Shown here piece by piece: positions 1 through 10,235 of a stretch of DNA of 64,000 nucleotides. The position numbers were made by a program, and so were the translations under genes. The stretch covers positions 55,632,841-55,696,840 of the forward strand of contig OX419762.1 in NCBI GenBank assembly GCA_948567375.1, read 5' to 3'. This DNA comes from Lunularia cruciata. Its lineage: Eukaryota > Streptophyta > Marchantiopsida > Lunulariales > Lunulariaceae. The notes under the pieces are model-generated. The model worked only from the letters and a program-made list of their open reading frames with translations, searched no databases and had not been told where the DNA came from. Numbering within the stretch: position 1 is the first letter of the stretch; every line of letters starts with the position of its first letter.

Positions 1-910
1 AATTCTAATTTTGTCACATCTTTAGTCTGGACTGCAACTGAAATCATGGGTCTATTAATTACTTCCTCCTTTTCTTCTCTAACTTCTTCAGTGATTTCAA
101 ATATCTGACCCAAAGACACTTGCACCCCTACTTCTACTACTTTGCATTTAGGTTCTTCCTTCACACTACTCTGAAGTTTGTCTAATTCTGATTTTACTAA
201 ATCTAATTCAAGACTCACATTGTCTCTTACTTCTAACATCTTATTATCCACCTTCTCTCTCAAATGAATTAACAACTTATTCAGCACAATGTCCTTTGTT
301 TTCTTTTCCTCATCTCTTGCACTAACAATTTCAGTTCATGTGGTCTTGCTTCTTCTATCTTCCCTTTTGCTTCTGTACTCAACATTGCTTTCATTCTTCC
401 AATGATCTCTTTGATTGTTTTTGGTGTATAACCACAAGTTTGCTCCACCTTCAACTCTTCCTAATACATCTACAATTTGACTTTGTTCTTAGCCACCAAC
501 ATCTTCTCCTCCTCTGCATATTGAGCAATCTGGCCTTCTACACTTCTTACTAGACCCTATAGTCTTTTTTCTTCTTGATGTCTAGTTGGCAACTTGCACT
601 ACCATGCTTGATCTTTCTCCACTGCACTCTTCCTCAAACTCTTCAACTCTTGCTCCATTACTGCTACAATGGTGTTTGAGTGTATTAATTTGATGCATGC
701 TTCTCCCACTTTGCTCTTCATCTTCTCAAGCACTACCTTTTGGTCCCTCAACTCTTCAGCCTGATAGTCAAGATCTCTTACGTGCTTCTCAAAATTCTCT
801 TGCAAGTTCTCTAGATTCTTCTTCCAAAGTATTGCATCTACCTAAAGTTCTTTGGCTTCTTCTTCTCTTTGAGTTAACTTCTCCTTCAACTCGCAGGCTT
901 CTTTGCTAAG
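1..910 (-). pseudogene. LTR-A fragment: coiled-coil and C-terminal part of U3 ORF
   Basis: Read on the minus strand, this stretch encodes the charged, heptad-like segment also found in the other LTR-A copies (for example codons reading VMEQELKSLRKS and EKDQAW near 599-805) and, towards position 1, part of the C-terminal domain. It runs off the left edge. Similarity to the copy at 57474-61260 stops at about position 910, where an unrelated sequence begins. Several frameshifts and stops separate the readable pieces, so it is a decayed copy. The function is not known; see the entry for the full copy at 6831-9265 for a description of the protein. Confidence 0.7.
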
Positions 911-3070
911 ATAAGGCTTCTCCCCTCCTAAGAATGTTAGAATCAAGGAGACAATGATGAATGAGCCAAGACCCAATGAAGGGAGACCAATGAGTACCTT
1001 AGGAGCACCATGAGTGCAAAGTATCCCAATGATCCTTGCTCCAACTTGAGATCGTTTGCAAGCAAGTGGAGCTGTGCCGACCTCACCACAAGTTGCACTA
1101 TAGCCCAAGCCATGAAGACAAAGCCTACATCCTCTAAGTAAAGTCAAACCAAAGGTGAAGATGGAATTGCAATCCATCCACAATACTTTGGACAAGGAAT
1201 GAATGACAATTCTTACAATTGTGGAAGACACTTCTAATAAGCTAAAGACCTAAGTGGAATTGGCTATTACAACTCAAGCTCACCAAGTTAAGCTACATGC
1301 ACTGAAGTTGGGGATACACATATTAAAAGCCAAAACTTACTCCACTAAACAATCGATCAAGCTGGAAGAGAAGTTGTGCAAGCATGGTGATGCCAAGTTT
1401 GAAAATGTCTTAAGTAGTATCCCCCACAAATTGAAGTACAACAAACACATCAAGGAGTTGATTATAAGGTATAAAGGTAAAGGACGGTCAAGGAAGTAGA
1501 TTGTGGTGTACAATACTTGTAAAATTGCATAGTTTTGGACCATAAGGATTTGTTCATCATAACACAACCATCAGATGGGGAGTTCATCACGTGGAGGAAT
1601 GTCTCCACATGACAACATATATAGGAATTCTTTGAGTAAATAAGGCTTTGTACATTAAATTGATTCTTTTGTTAATATTTGACTTTTGAGACCATTCTCA
1701 AAAGTGGTATGATTAATATGCACCTCTTTGCAAAGAGGTGCATATTCTCATAGTATTGGTAGAGTGTATAGTATGCACCTCTTTGCAAGTGGTACCATTG
1801 TAGCATTTAACCTAGAATAACCAATTAGGTAGAATAGGGTTAGTCTTAATTCATAGTTATGGGATCATTGCATTGCATAGCCATGGATGCATCCCATCTT
1901 ATTGTAATAAAGAGTATAAGTGGAGTCATCCACACTTTATACAGGTTAAGTTAGCACAAATTGGAATTCCATCTCATACCTAACTATTGAAACTTGTCAA
2001 TGTGCAATCACTTTGCTTTTCAGCTAGCAAATTTGACTCTCTTGTGAAGATGATGCCTAAGGACCTCTTAGACCCTGAGTGTATCAATGTCAACGTGGTG
2101 TATGTTTCATGATCATTGAGTCAAGTAGTGGTTAGAAACTCAAAGTAGGAATGTAAGTGCTGAGGTGTGGGAAGGCAGTCAGGCTTGGAAGTTCTAAAGA
2201 GTTGGGACAACTTATTAAGAGTTGTGATGGCTACAAATGTTGTAAAGTATTACATGTAATGGAAATTTTAGGGCATCAAAACCTGCAATAAAGTGCTAAG
2301 GAGAGCCTTTTGGGTGGGTAGAACTCTCTCATTGGCAATTTGGTGTGCATCATATAGGTAACTACAATGGAAAGACCTTTGGGGCCAATGACCAACATGA
2401 AAAATTGAATCATCACCTTCAAGAGCTCATGTAGTGAGATGTCATTCATGAATGTGATTTAGTGGAATCTTGTTTGTTATAGTATGTCATAGAAGAGTAC
2501 CTTACCCTCTTTTGGGGATTATCTTACTTAAGAGAATAACTACATAACAATTGCCAACTTGTGACAAAGTGACAATTCCCGTCACTCCTAGCCAATTCCA
2601 AACATTATCCTTGTTGGAACAACCTATTATTATTGATAATACTATAAATACATCACATTGGGTTGTCACATACATAATAAATGAACTTCAATTTTATCAT
2701 CTTGGCTTGATTAGTGATTTGATTGTTGATATAAGCTTTGAATGTATTTATGCACAAGTCTATGTGTTCAGCGTTTGCACTTGCAAGACCCTATCTCCAA
2801 TGAGAAATTTCTAGACCATACCCTCCACCATTATCAACCTTGTGAAGATGCATTCCCCATGTACAACCATTAGAGTGTGAGCTCTCCCCTTGTTTAGCCG
2901 TTCTACAATGGGTAGGGAGAAGACTCGACTAAGGAGAGGTATTAGGAAATAGTGAGGCAAGAGAGAGGGAGGCATACTTAGTTAAGAGAGAGGTAGTTAT
3001 TTTGGTCAGAGAGCTGACTTTGGTCTAACAAGAGGATCACTTTGCAACTCAAGAGAGGACAAGAGCAAAG
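911..3070. other. Unassigned, AT-rich stretch with possible retroelement end
   Basis: No convincing gene is visible. A plus ORF at 1254-1499 (81 codons, basic end IIRYKGKGRSRK) could be the tail of a decayed pol ORF. It is followed by a TATA-like ACATATATAGG near 1612-1622 and an AATAAA near 1906-1911, which would suit a degenerate LTR, but I cannot find a second copy to confirm it. A minus ORF at 842-1231 has a hydrophobic middle but no recognisable family. From about 2110 to 3070 I see nothing supportable. Confidence 0.3.
1683..1792. repeat. Hairpin plus 32-bp perfect palindrome and partial third copy
   Basis: Positions 1715-1746 form a perfect 32-bp palindrome whose half is AATATGCACCTCTTTG. 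Just upstream, 1683-1704 is an 8-bp inverted repeat (CTTTTGAG / CTCAAAAG) with a 6-nt spacer. A further direct copy of TATGCACCTCTTTGCAA starts at about 1771. The three lie within 110 bp in otherwise non-coding DNA. The role is unknown; a retroelement U3 or a cruciform-forming site are possibilities. Confidence 0.75.
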
Positions 3071-3642
3071 TGTGGTACCTACACTTTTTGGCTCTGTTAT
3101 ATTTTGAATAAGAAGTGTACAGTCAAAGTTCTATTGAACCTCATTGGTGACAAAATTGTGTCTTTAGGTTGAACCCAAAGTAATTTACTTCATAGTAGGG
3201 AAGAAGAATTTGGATTGGACTTATCAGCGGAGAAATCCAAAGTAAGGAAACTTTGCCTCAAGATGATCAACCAATGTGAAGAAAACATAACAACTTTCCA
3301 TAACTTTCCTTTTGGTTTATCAACCAAGAAAGTACAAGCAAGAAAAAAACTAAGGCGCAAGTGGGCTAAACTTGACAATGCCAGGAGGAACTCATGCAGA
3401 ATGTGTGAATTGAAGGGTGACTATGGAATGACCATGCAAAAAAGAACTATGAAAATCAAGACTTCATCAAAGGGATTTCAAAATTTCACACAAGTATCCT
3501 AAGCCATTGAACCAAAGGAGTGCCTATTACAAAGCCATCTGAGAATTTGATATTTGATAATCTTGAGGGAGTAAGAATCTTGTGTCCAGGAGATGGATGA
3601 ATTATCTTCCAACTACCATGAGTAAGAGATTGCATGATGCCA

Positions 3643-6036
3643 ATGAGGGGTGAGAAGAAGAGTTCCTCACTTGCAATGAGAAATCCTGTGATTTGGAGGT
3701 TAGATGTAACAGCAAGGATCAAAGTCTTGAGCAGACTTTGACTCACTTTTCTGGCCAGAAAACTAGAACTTGAGTTTTCTAGGTTTCATGGCAAAAGCAG
3801 CTGTGAGTGATTGTGAGGAAGGCCCGGAAGAAGAAAGGAAGAGAGGCAATCTAGCTTGATGGATAGAGTCAGATTGGAGATTGGTCCTAGCAAGAGAGGC
3901 TGGTGAGGAAACTGGAGTGACATTCCTTGGGAAGGGAGAATTTGTAGAAGAGAGCAAAGAAATCCAAAATTCCTTTAGTGCTTCACATACAAAGAATAGG
4001 TATAAAGTGGATACCTTTTGCAACCCAATAAGGCAAAGTATTTTTGGGACAATGATTGCACTCTTCAAGCCAGATAGAACCACATACATGATGAAGCACC
4101 AGGCGGTGTTCTTCCACCAAATTTTTGTAGGAGCATCAGTGAATTGGGCAAAGTGTTCTCACTAGCAAACAAGGCAAATGGTCTAGAATTGGAGGGATCA
4201 ATCTCTGCCACATTATCTAGTGGCATCTATAGAGCATTTTTACCTCAGGCTGATTTTGTTGACTATAGAGGAGAGAAAGATGCTGTCACACTTTCATCCA
4301 GACTTGAGAAGAGAAGCAAATGAAGAAGAGCAACAATACATTCTCTAACTCAGGAGGAGCAATGAACACTTTGCAAAGAGATACTAGTATAAGAGAGTAG
4401 AGGTGAAGATTCCAAGGATGAAGAAGAAAAGTCCCAAGGAGATGGTGTCCCAGCACAGCCAAGAAGACAAGAAGACTAGTGCTGAGGCACGAGGTCATAG
4501 TGAGCAATCCATCATCAGCAAAAGAATCAAAAGGAGAAGTTGAGTATAAGTCAAAGGACTTGGCAAATGAAGAAGAGGCAAAAATCACCTTGAAGAGTGG
4601 TGAATCAAGCAGTGGAAGTGATGAAGAACCCGAGGTGCAACAACCAAGGAAGAAATGGCTAAGGAGGAGGATTGGGAGTTTCATGAAGCAATTGATTGCA
4701 TGGAAGGAGAAGATGTGCCGTGTTTAGAGTTGCTTGCGGTGGAGATCAAAGAGCAGAGAGATGGAGAGCTAAGGTTGGTCGTCCTCCAAGGAACAAGAAT
4801 GGAGAAGTTTATGCAAAGCAAAGTTGCAGGTCTAAGTAAAGCACAAAGTGCGGAGGAGGAAGATGCCAACTTGGAGGAGGTTACTCTTAAGGTGAGAAGA
4901 TCAAGTCTTCGGAGTAAGGCACCAATTGAAGAGGCACCAATGCAAGTCATGAGCAAAGGTGAGACAATTTAGAAGAAGAAGATGGTGGTAAAGTTGCATA
5001 CCTATCTAAGATTGTTTGTCCCTTGTTGATAACATTGAGGAAGAAGAAAGTAGAGTTGAGGAGAGATCATTTGGAGGTAAAGGATGAACTCTAGGTTGTG
5101 AGGTATTTGAATGAAGAGATTGTTCAGTTGAGAGAGAAGCTAAATGAAGGTGAGAAGCATGCAAAGGCGCTTTGAGTTGATGAAGTCCTGCAAGAGAAGA
5201 GATTTGGGAACTTGCAGGAGTCTTTTGAGAAGCAAGGAGTTGAGCTTGAAGTGCAAGATGAGGAATTGAGGCAGTATAAGACAGCTTGGGAGAAGTTGAA
5301 GGGAGAATTTGATGAAGCGCACATTGAGGTAATACATTTGAAAGCAATTGCTGCGGTGATGGAGCAAGAGTTGGAGAGTTTGAAGGAAATGGAAGAGTAG
5401 AAGGATGAATCCTAGAAGAGAGAGTTAGAAAGAAGAAATAGAGAAGAAGAGAATTTGTAAGGACTTGTCATCAATGTGAAAGCCCAACTTGCTAGATATG
5501 TGGAGGAGAAGGAAGCATTGAAAGTTGAATTCAAGGATGCAATAAAGATGTACTGTGAAGAGTTGTAGGTAGAGAGAGCTCAAGATCATACATTGGAGGA
5601 AGTAGGAGGAGTATAGAGAAACTAAGTGGAATGTTGAGAGTAGAAGCCAAAGTAAAGATAGAAGAAGTATATCTGCACGAGTTAAAGTTGTTAGCATAGG
5701 AGGCAAAGAAGAGAAAGGCAAAGGAGATGGATCTGAATAATCTTTTTATCTGCCTAAGAGATAGAGTAGATAGAAACTTGGTGAAGTAGGAGAAAATGTT
5801 TGTCTTAGGTTAGAATTAGTGAAATGTGAGTTAGAGCAGATTTGACGTAGTGTGAAGATAGGAACTCAAGCTGAAGTAAGAGAGGTAGGAGTGCAAGTTA
5901 CTTCAGATGAGTTACTTGAGATATAAGAGAGGAGTAGGTCATAAGATAAGAAGATAGATAGAATGCCCATGAGTGCAATTGCAGTTCAGACTAAAGAGAT
6001 TAGAGAAATAGTAGAAGGTGTAGAAGTTGATAGAGC
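3643..6036 (+). pseudogene. U3 ORF of LTR-A copy 2 (coiled-coil protein), broken
   Basis: The ATG at 3643 corresponds to the start seen in other copies (short basic N-terminus, then the IWRLDV..ARIKVLSRL segment). The N-terminal domain follows: motif DWRLVLARE, then NRYKVDTF and HQAVFFHQIF at about 3880-4165. After it come an acidic Ser/Glu-rich linker (about 4400-4720) and a long coiled coil (about 4980-5720). The last codons lie beyond the insert, ending at 9888. There are many stops (for example after GNLA at about 3860) and frameshifts. The family is not one I recognise. The downstream C-terminal pieces match copies at 44.7-45.1 and 45.9-46.4 kb. Confidence 0.7.
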
Positions 6037-9000
6037 TGTGACAACCCGGAAAATATCACTTTTGCGGTAATCGGGTAAGTAAAGTTTGTTCCCGGAGAGA
6101 TACGAGTCAAAATTGGTCAAATACAAAGTCAAATAGTGACATGTATTTCTTCTTGGTTGCGTCTTTAATCTCTCAGGTAGAAACCACACCTAGGAGAGAG
6201 TAAGAAGCATTGATTTGCAATCTTGTCACAAATCAACACTCCTTAATCACAACTCCAACAAATATTTCCAAACAATCTTGATTGTGATGATTCAGGCTCT
6301 CCCAAAAATGGCACTTCACTGCAAAATGACTTTGCCTCAGAATTGTGTTCCACCCCTCCACTGAAGGCACAACTTCCTTGATCAAAATTGCTTCACATCA
6401 ACTTTGCACTGCACTCACAAATGCAAAATACTACCAACACTACAATTCCTCTCAGATTTGTCAAGGCATTGCTTTGATTGCACTTCACTTAGGATCAAAC
6501 ACACAAAATGAAGATCAAGGCTGTGGAATCCAACATCCAACAAACACATTGACTTGCACTTAGAATTTCTTCACACACTCACAAACACAATTGCAAAGTA
6601 GATACTCGGAATCAAGCTCAAGCGACGAGCACTGCTTCACAGCACTTTGCTTTATCTATTCTCAGAAATTATGAGCACTGAACAACAATTCTCTGCAAAT
6701 GACACTCTTAAATAGTGAATCAATCGACAACTCTAACAACTATACCGTTCTACAACAACTCTTCTAACCTGCAGATCGGAAATGACAATGCATCTCTTCA
6801 TATCTGCCTCTTCAAATCTCAAAATTGTTACTAATCCAATCCAATGTCTACTTTGTCATCGGCTTTCAAACCCAAACCCAATATAATTTTACTTCCTACT
6901 ACTTTTTCCTTGGGTCTTGTATCTTCTTCTTCTTCTACTAGATCCAGCAATTCCCTTTCTTGATCTGAAATTCCACTAGTGGGTAATCTATCTAACTCCT
7001 TATCTCCCGACCCACTCTTCTCTAATGTCTCCACTGGTAATTCCAAAGACATTTGTACTCCTACTTCATCTACTTCGGGTTTTGCTCTAACATCCTTCCA
7101 AAGTTTTTCTATCTCTATTTTCACTAAGTCTAATCTAATCGCAATGTTGTCTTCTACTTCTAAGATTTTCCTATCTACACGAGTCCTAAGACTTATCAGC
7201 AGTGCGTTTAAATTTGTATCTTTTGCCTGTCTTTGCCTTGTCTCCTGCACCAACAATTTCAACTCGTGCAATCTCGTTTCTTCAATCCAAACATTGGCCT
7301 CTGTACTCAACATTGCGTTCATCTTGAGGACAATCTCCTCCAATGGCTCCAATTGCATCTTCCTCTCTTGCTCTTGATCTGCAAGCCAGTCCTCCCTGTA
7401 CATCGCCAACTCCGCTTCGAACTCGGCTTTCACCGTCTCCTTCTCCTTCTCCTTCTGTACAACCTTCTCCTCCTGATTACGAAGTAACTCTCATAATCGG
7501 TCTTCTTCTCGGTATCGTGCCACCAACTCTCTTTGTCAGAGTTGCTTCTTCTCCTTGACACTCTCCATCACCCTATCGAGCTCTTGATCCTTTGCTGCTA
7601 CTCTCGCCATATCATGAATTACTTCTACTCTTGAATCAACAAATTGTTGCTTCAAGATTTCATAATCCGCTACTTGTCTCTCCCTTGCTATGTTACTCTT
7701 CTTCAGAAGATCCTCTTGATAACTCACTTCTCTCTTCAGGTCTTCAATTACCTGACTTCTCACCACTGCCTCCGCTTGCAACACTTCCCTTTCCTCCTCA
7801 CCTCGGGTTATACTCTTCTTCAACTCCAAGTTTTCTTCTTCTAATCTGGTCAATACCTGCAATACAGTCTTTACCTCCAGACATGTCAACTGCATTTCCT
7901 TCTTGTATTCCATCTTTATCAGTAGAGGACATACTACATCCTGTAGGTACTCCACTTCATCGCTCGGGGTTACTTCTTCTTGTGTGGCCACTTCTCTTTG
8001 TACTTCTTGTTCATCCGATACTTGCCTTCTTCTCTGTAGTCTTCGTATTGGAATCAAAGCCTCACTTCCCGAGCTTTCACTTACCTCTTCCTTTGCCTTA
8101 CTCGGCTCCGCTTCACACTTTGCCTTACGTCTTGACCAAACTCCTTGCTGTATTGCGATCTTCTTCTCTTTGGGCACAGTTACTTCGTCTTCCAATTGTG
8201 TGTTGTCTTTGGCTTCCATCTTGGCTTGCACTTCCTCTTCGTATTTGTCAGCCACTGGCACTGATGTCATTTCTCCTCCTTCATCACTATTGCTACTCGT
8301 ATCTCCACTCTGCAGCGTTAGCTCAGGCTCCTCCTTGTGTTACGAGTCTTCAGTTTTTAGCTTAGCATCTCTTTTTGAGTCTTTGTCCTCCGACTCAATC
8401 ACCACCATACCTCGCCTCGGGTTGCCTCTCCGTGTCTTCTTAGGTTTCTTTGTGTCTTTGGCGTCATCTTGCCGACCCCTCTTCTTCGTAGTCGGGGTAC
8501 TCACTGCGACCTCCACGTTCCTCTCCGTCTTCGCAAAGTAGTTGTCAGTGCTCCTGATTTGTAGGATGTATTGTTACTCCTCAACGTCGACTTCCTTTTG
8601 CACATCAGGATGGAAGTGCGATACCATCCGAGTCCACTCCGCCGAGTTCAGCAAGTTGAGCTCAAGGTAGAAGTGTGCTACAAACAGCACGATATAGTGT
8701 GGAGGCGACTTATCCCACAAATTCCACACCATCTGCCTTGTTCTCTTGTGAAAACACCGTGCCCAATTGATTGGTTCTCCTGCAAAAAGCTTGTGAAAGA
8801 ACACCGCTTGGTGTTTCATCACATATGTGGTTTGCTCTGGCTTCAGGATAGCCATCAGTGCACTCACGATTCCTCTCTTCACAGGGTCTTTGTAGCTCTC
8901 AACCTTATACCCGTTCTTTGTCCTCTTTGACGAGAAGGCATCTCTCACCTCTTGGATCTCTTGAGCTATATCTCCCTTCTCCAAGAACGTGGCTCCCTGC

Positions 9001-9816
9001 TCCGAGCCTGCTTCCTTCCCGAGTACGAGTCTCCAATCCGACTCTATCCAGCGAGCCGGATTTCCTCTCTTCCTTCTTCCTCATATCCATCGAGACACTT
9101 GCTTTCGATGATTTCTTTCATGAATCCTGGAAAGCTTACATTCTAGTTCCATGCCAGAAATGTGATCCAAAGTCGGCTCGAGACTTTGATCCTCGCTATT
9201 ACATCTAACCTCCAAATTGCATGATTTCTCATTGCGAATTTGGAGTTCTTCTTTCCTCCTCCCATCTCTTCTACCTTCTCACTCTCTCTCAATTTCACTC
9301 TTGCGACTTCTCCTTTGCGCACTAACACAATTCCAACTCTATTTCCCTTCCCATGATCACCTGCAAGACGACTTCTCAAAGGCAAAGGAAAATTACTTGA
9401 CATTTTGTTGTTGCAAGTTTGATCTTTATAGAGTTGCACTTCTTCGCCTTCCATCACTTTGAGTTTCTACCGAGAAATCACACCTCCTGCATGCACCTGT
9501 CATTGTCAATCAACCTTTGTGCATATGGGCCGCCAGTTTTTGAACGGTCCCTTCTTGAATTTCTCGCCCCGACAAAAGGTTGTTAGACTATCTTCGCCTC
9601 GGGTTGAGCTCCTCCCAATACAAAGATAATTTACTTTGGGTTGTGTGCTGACAAGGCATTTCCGAGTACTTTGCATTATGACCCGAAGTCACTTTACTTC
9701 GGGTTTCATCCTGAAGACTCTTTTCTTTGCCTTCTTTGGCCAAACAGGCGCAATACGACTTCTCTATACACTTCTTCTCCTTTATTTTGGAAAAAGCAAA
9801 AAATGTGGGCACCACA
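6037..9816 (-). mobile_element. LTR-A copy 3, complete 3.78-kb solo LTR (minus)
   Basis: On the plus strand the unit starts TGTGACAACCC and ends GGGCACCACA, the reverse of the family termini. The 5-bp direct duplication AGAGC at 6032-6036 and 9817-9821 brackets it exactly, and the flanking U3 ORF of copy 2 resumes on the far side. No pol or second LTR is present, so this is either a solo LTR or a self-contained unit. Length is 3,780 bp, within about 20 bp of the copies at 10236-14005 and 57474-61260. Its TATA equivalent is degenerate (CTTAAATAG near 6707). Confidence 0.85.
6831..9265 (-). pseudogene. U3-encoded coiled-coil protein, best-preserved copy
   Basis: This is the fullest version of the LTR-encoded ORF, about 810 codons from the ATG at 9265 to the stop just below 6831. 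Order: short basic N-terminus; conserved N-terminal domain with NGYKVESYKDP, TYVMKHQAVFFH and INWARCFH (about 8984-8700); basic and acidic Ser/Lys/Glu-rich linker (about 8560-8050); long heptad coiled coil (about 8000-7200); C-terminal domain with GVQMSLELPVETLEKSGSGD and a terminal ..VDIGLD. There are internal stops near 9145 and 9080 and a frameshift before 8984, so it is not translatable as it stands. I know no named family for it. Charged coiled coil plus a globular N-domain suggests a structural or nucleic-acid-packaging role, which is inference only. Confidence 0.7.
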
Positions 9817-10235
9817 AGAGCCAAAGAAGAAGGAGAAAAGGAAGTTACATCCGTTTTGGTAGAAGAGGAAGAAGTAGACATTGGATAAGATTCATAATCG
9901 ATTTGAGATTTGAATTGTCAAATATGAAGATTGGGTTGCAATTTTAGATATGGAGATTGTTAGGGACCGGTTAATTAGTTAGATAACAAGAAAAGTGCTC
10001 AGCCTATTTAAAGGAAGCATTCATAGTGTTGTGTTTTTCAGTATTTATATTTTTGAAGTTGATGAAGTGAAGTGTTGTATCTAAGTGCTCGTCATTTCAA
10101 CTTAATTCCAAGTATCAATCCTATGTGTGTGTTTGTGAGTGTTTGAAGAATTTTGAAGTGCAAGTTAGTGACTGTTGGATGATGGATTCCATAGCATTGA
10201 TCTTCATTTTGTGTGTTTGATCTTGAGTGAAGAGC

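Larger units (their letters stand above)
3071..10235 (+). mobile_element. LTR-A copy 2 (plus), interrupted by LTR-A copy 3
   Basis: The unit begins TGTGGTACCT at 3071, runs through leader, U3 ORF and C-terminal end, and is split by the minus-strand solo LTR at 6037-9816. Continuity across the insert is shown by the AGAGC duplication (6032-6036 and 9817-9821) and by resumption of the same C-terminal coding sequence. The conserved TATTTAAAG promoter-like box is at 10005-10013. The 3' part of the unit is missing after about 10232, where the next minus-strand unit starts. Confidence 0.75.

Noticed and set aside
842-1231. Minus ORF of 129 codons with a hydrophobic middle
   Set aside because: It straddles the border between an LTR-A fragment and unrelated DNA, and no domain or signal peptide is recognisable.
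7592-8541. Long plus-strand ORFs (257 and 212 codons) opposite the U3 ORF
   Set aside because: They are antisense shadows of the Glu/Lys-rich coding strand: their Ser/Leu/Phe-rich composition is the reverse complement of GAA/GAG/AAG codons, and they have no conserved start or end in the other LTR-A copies.
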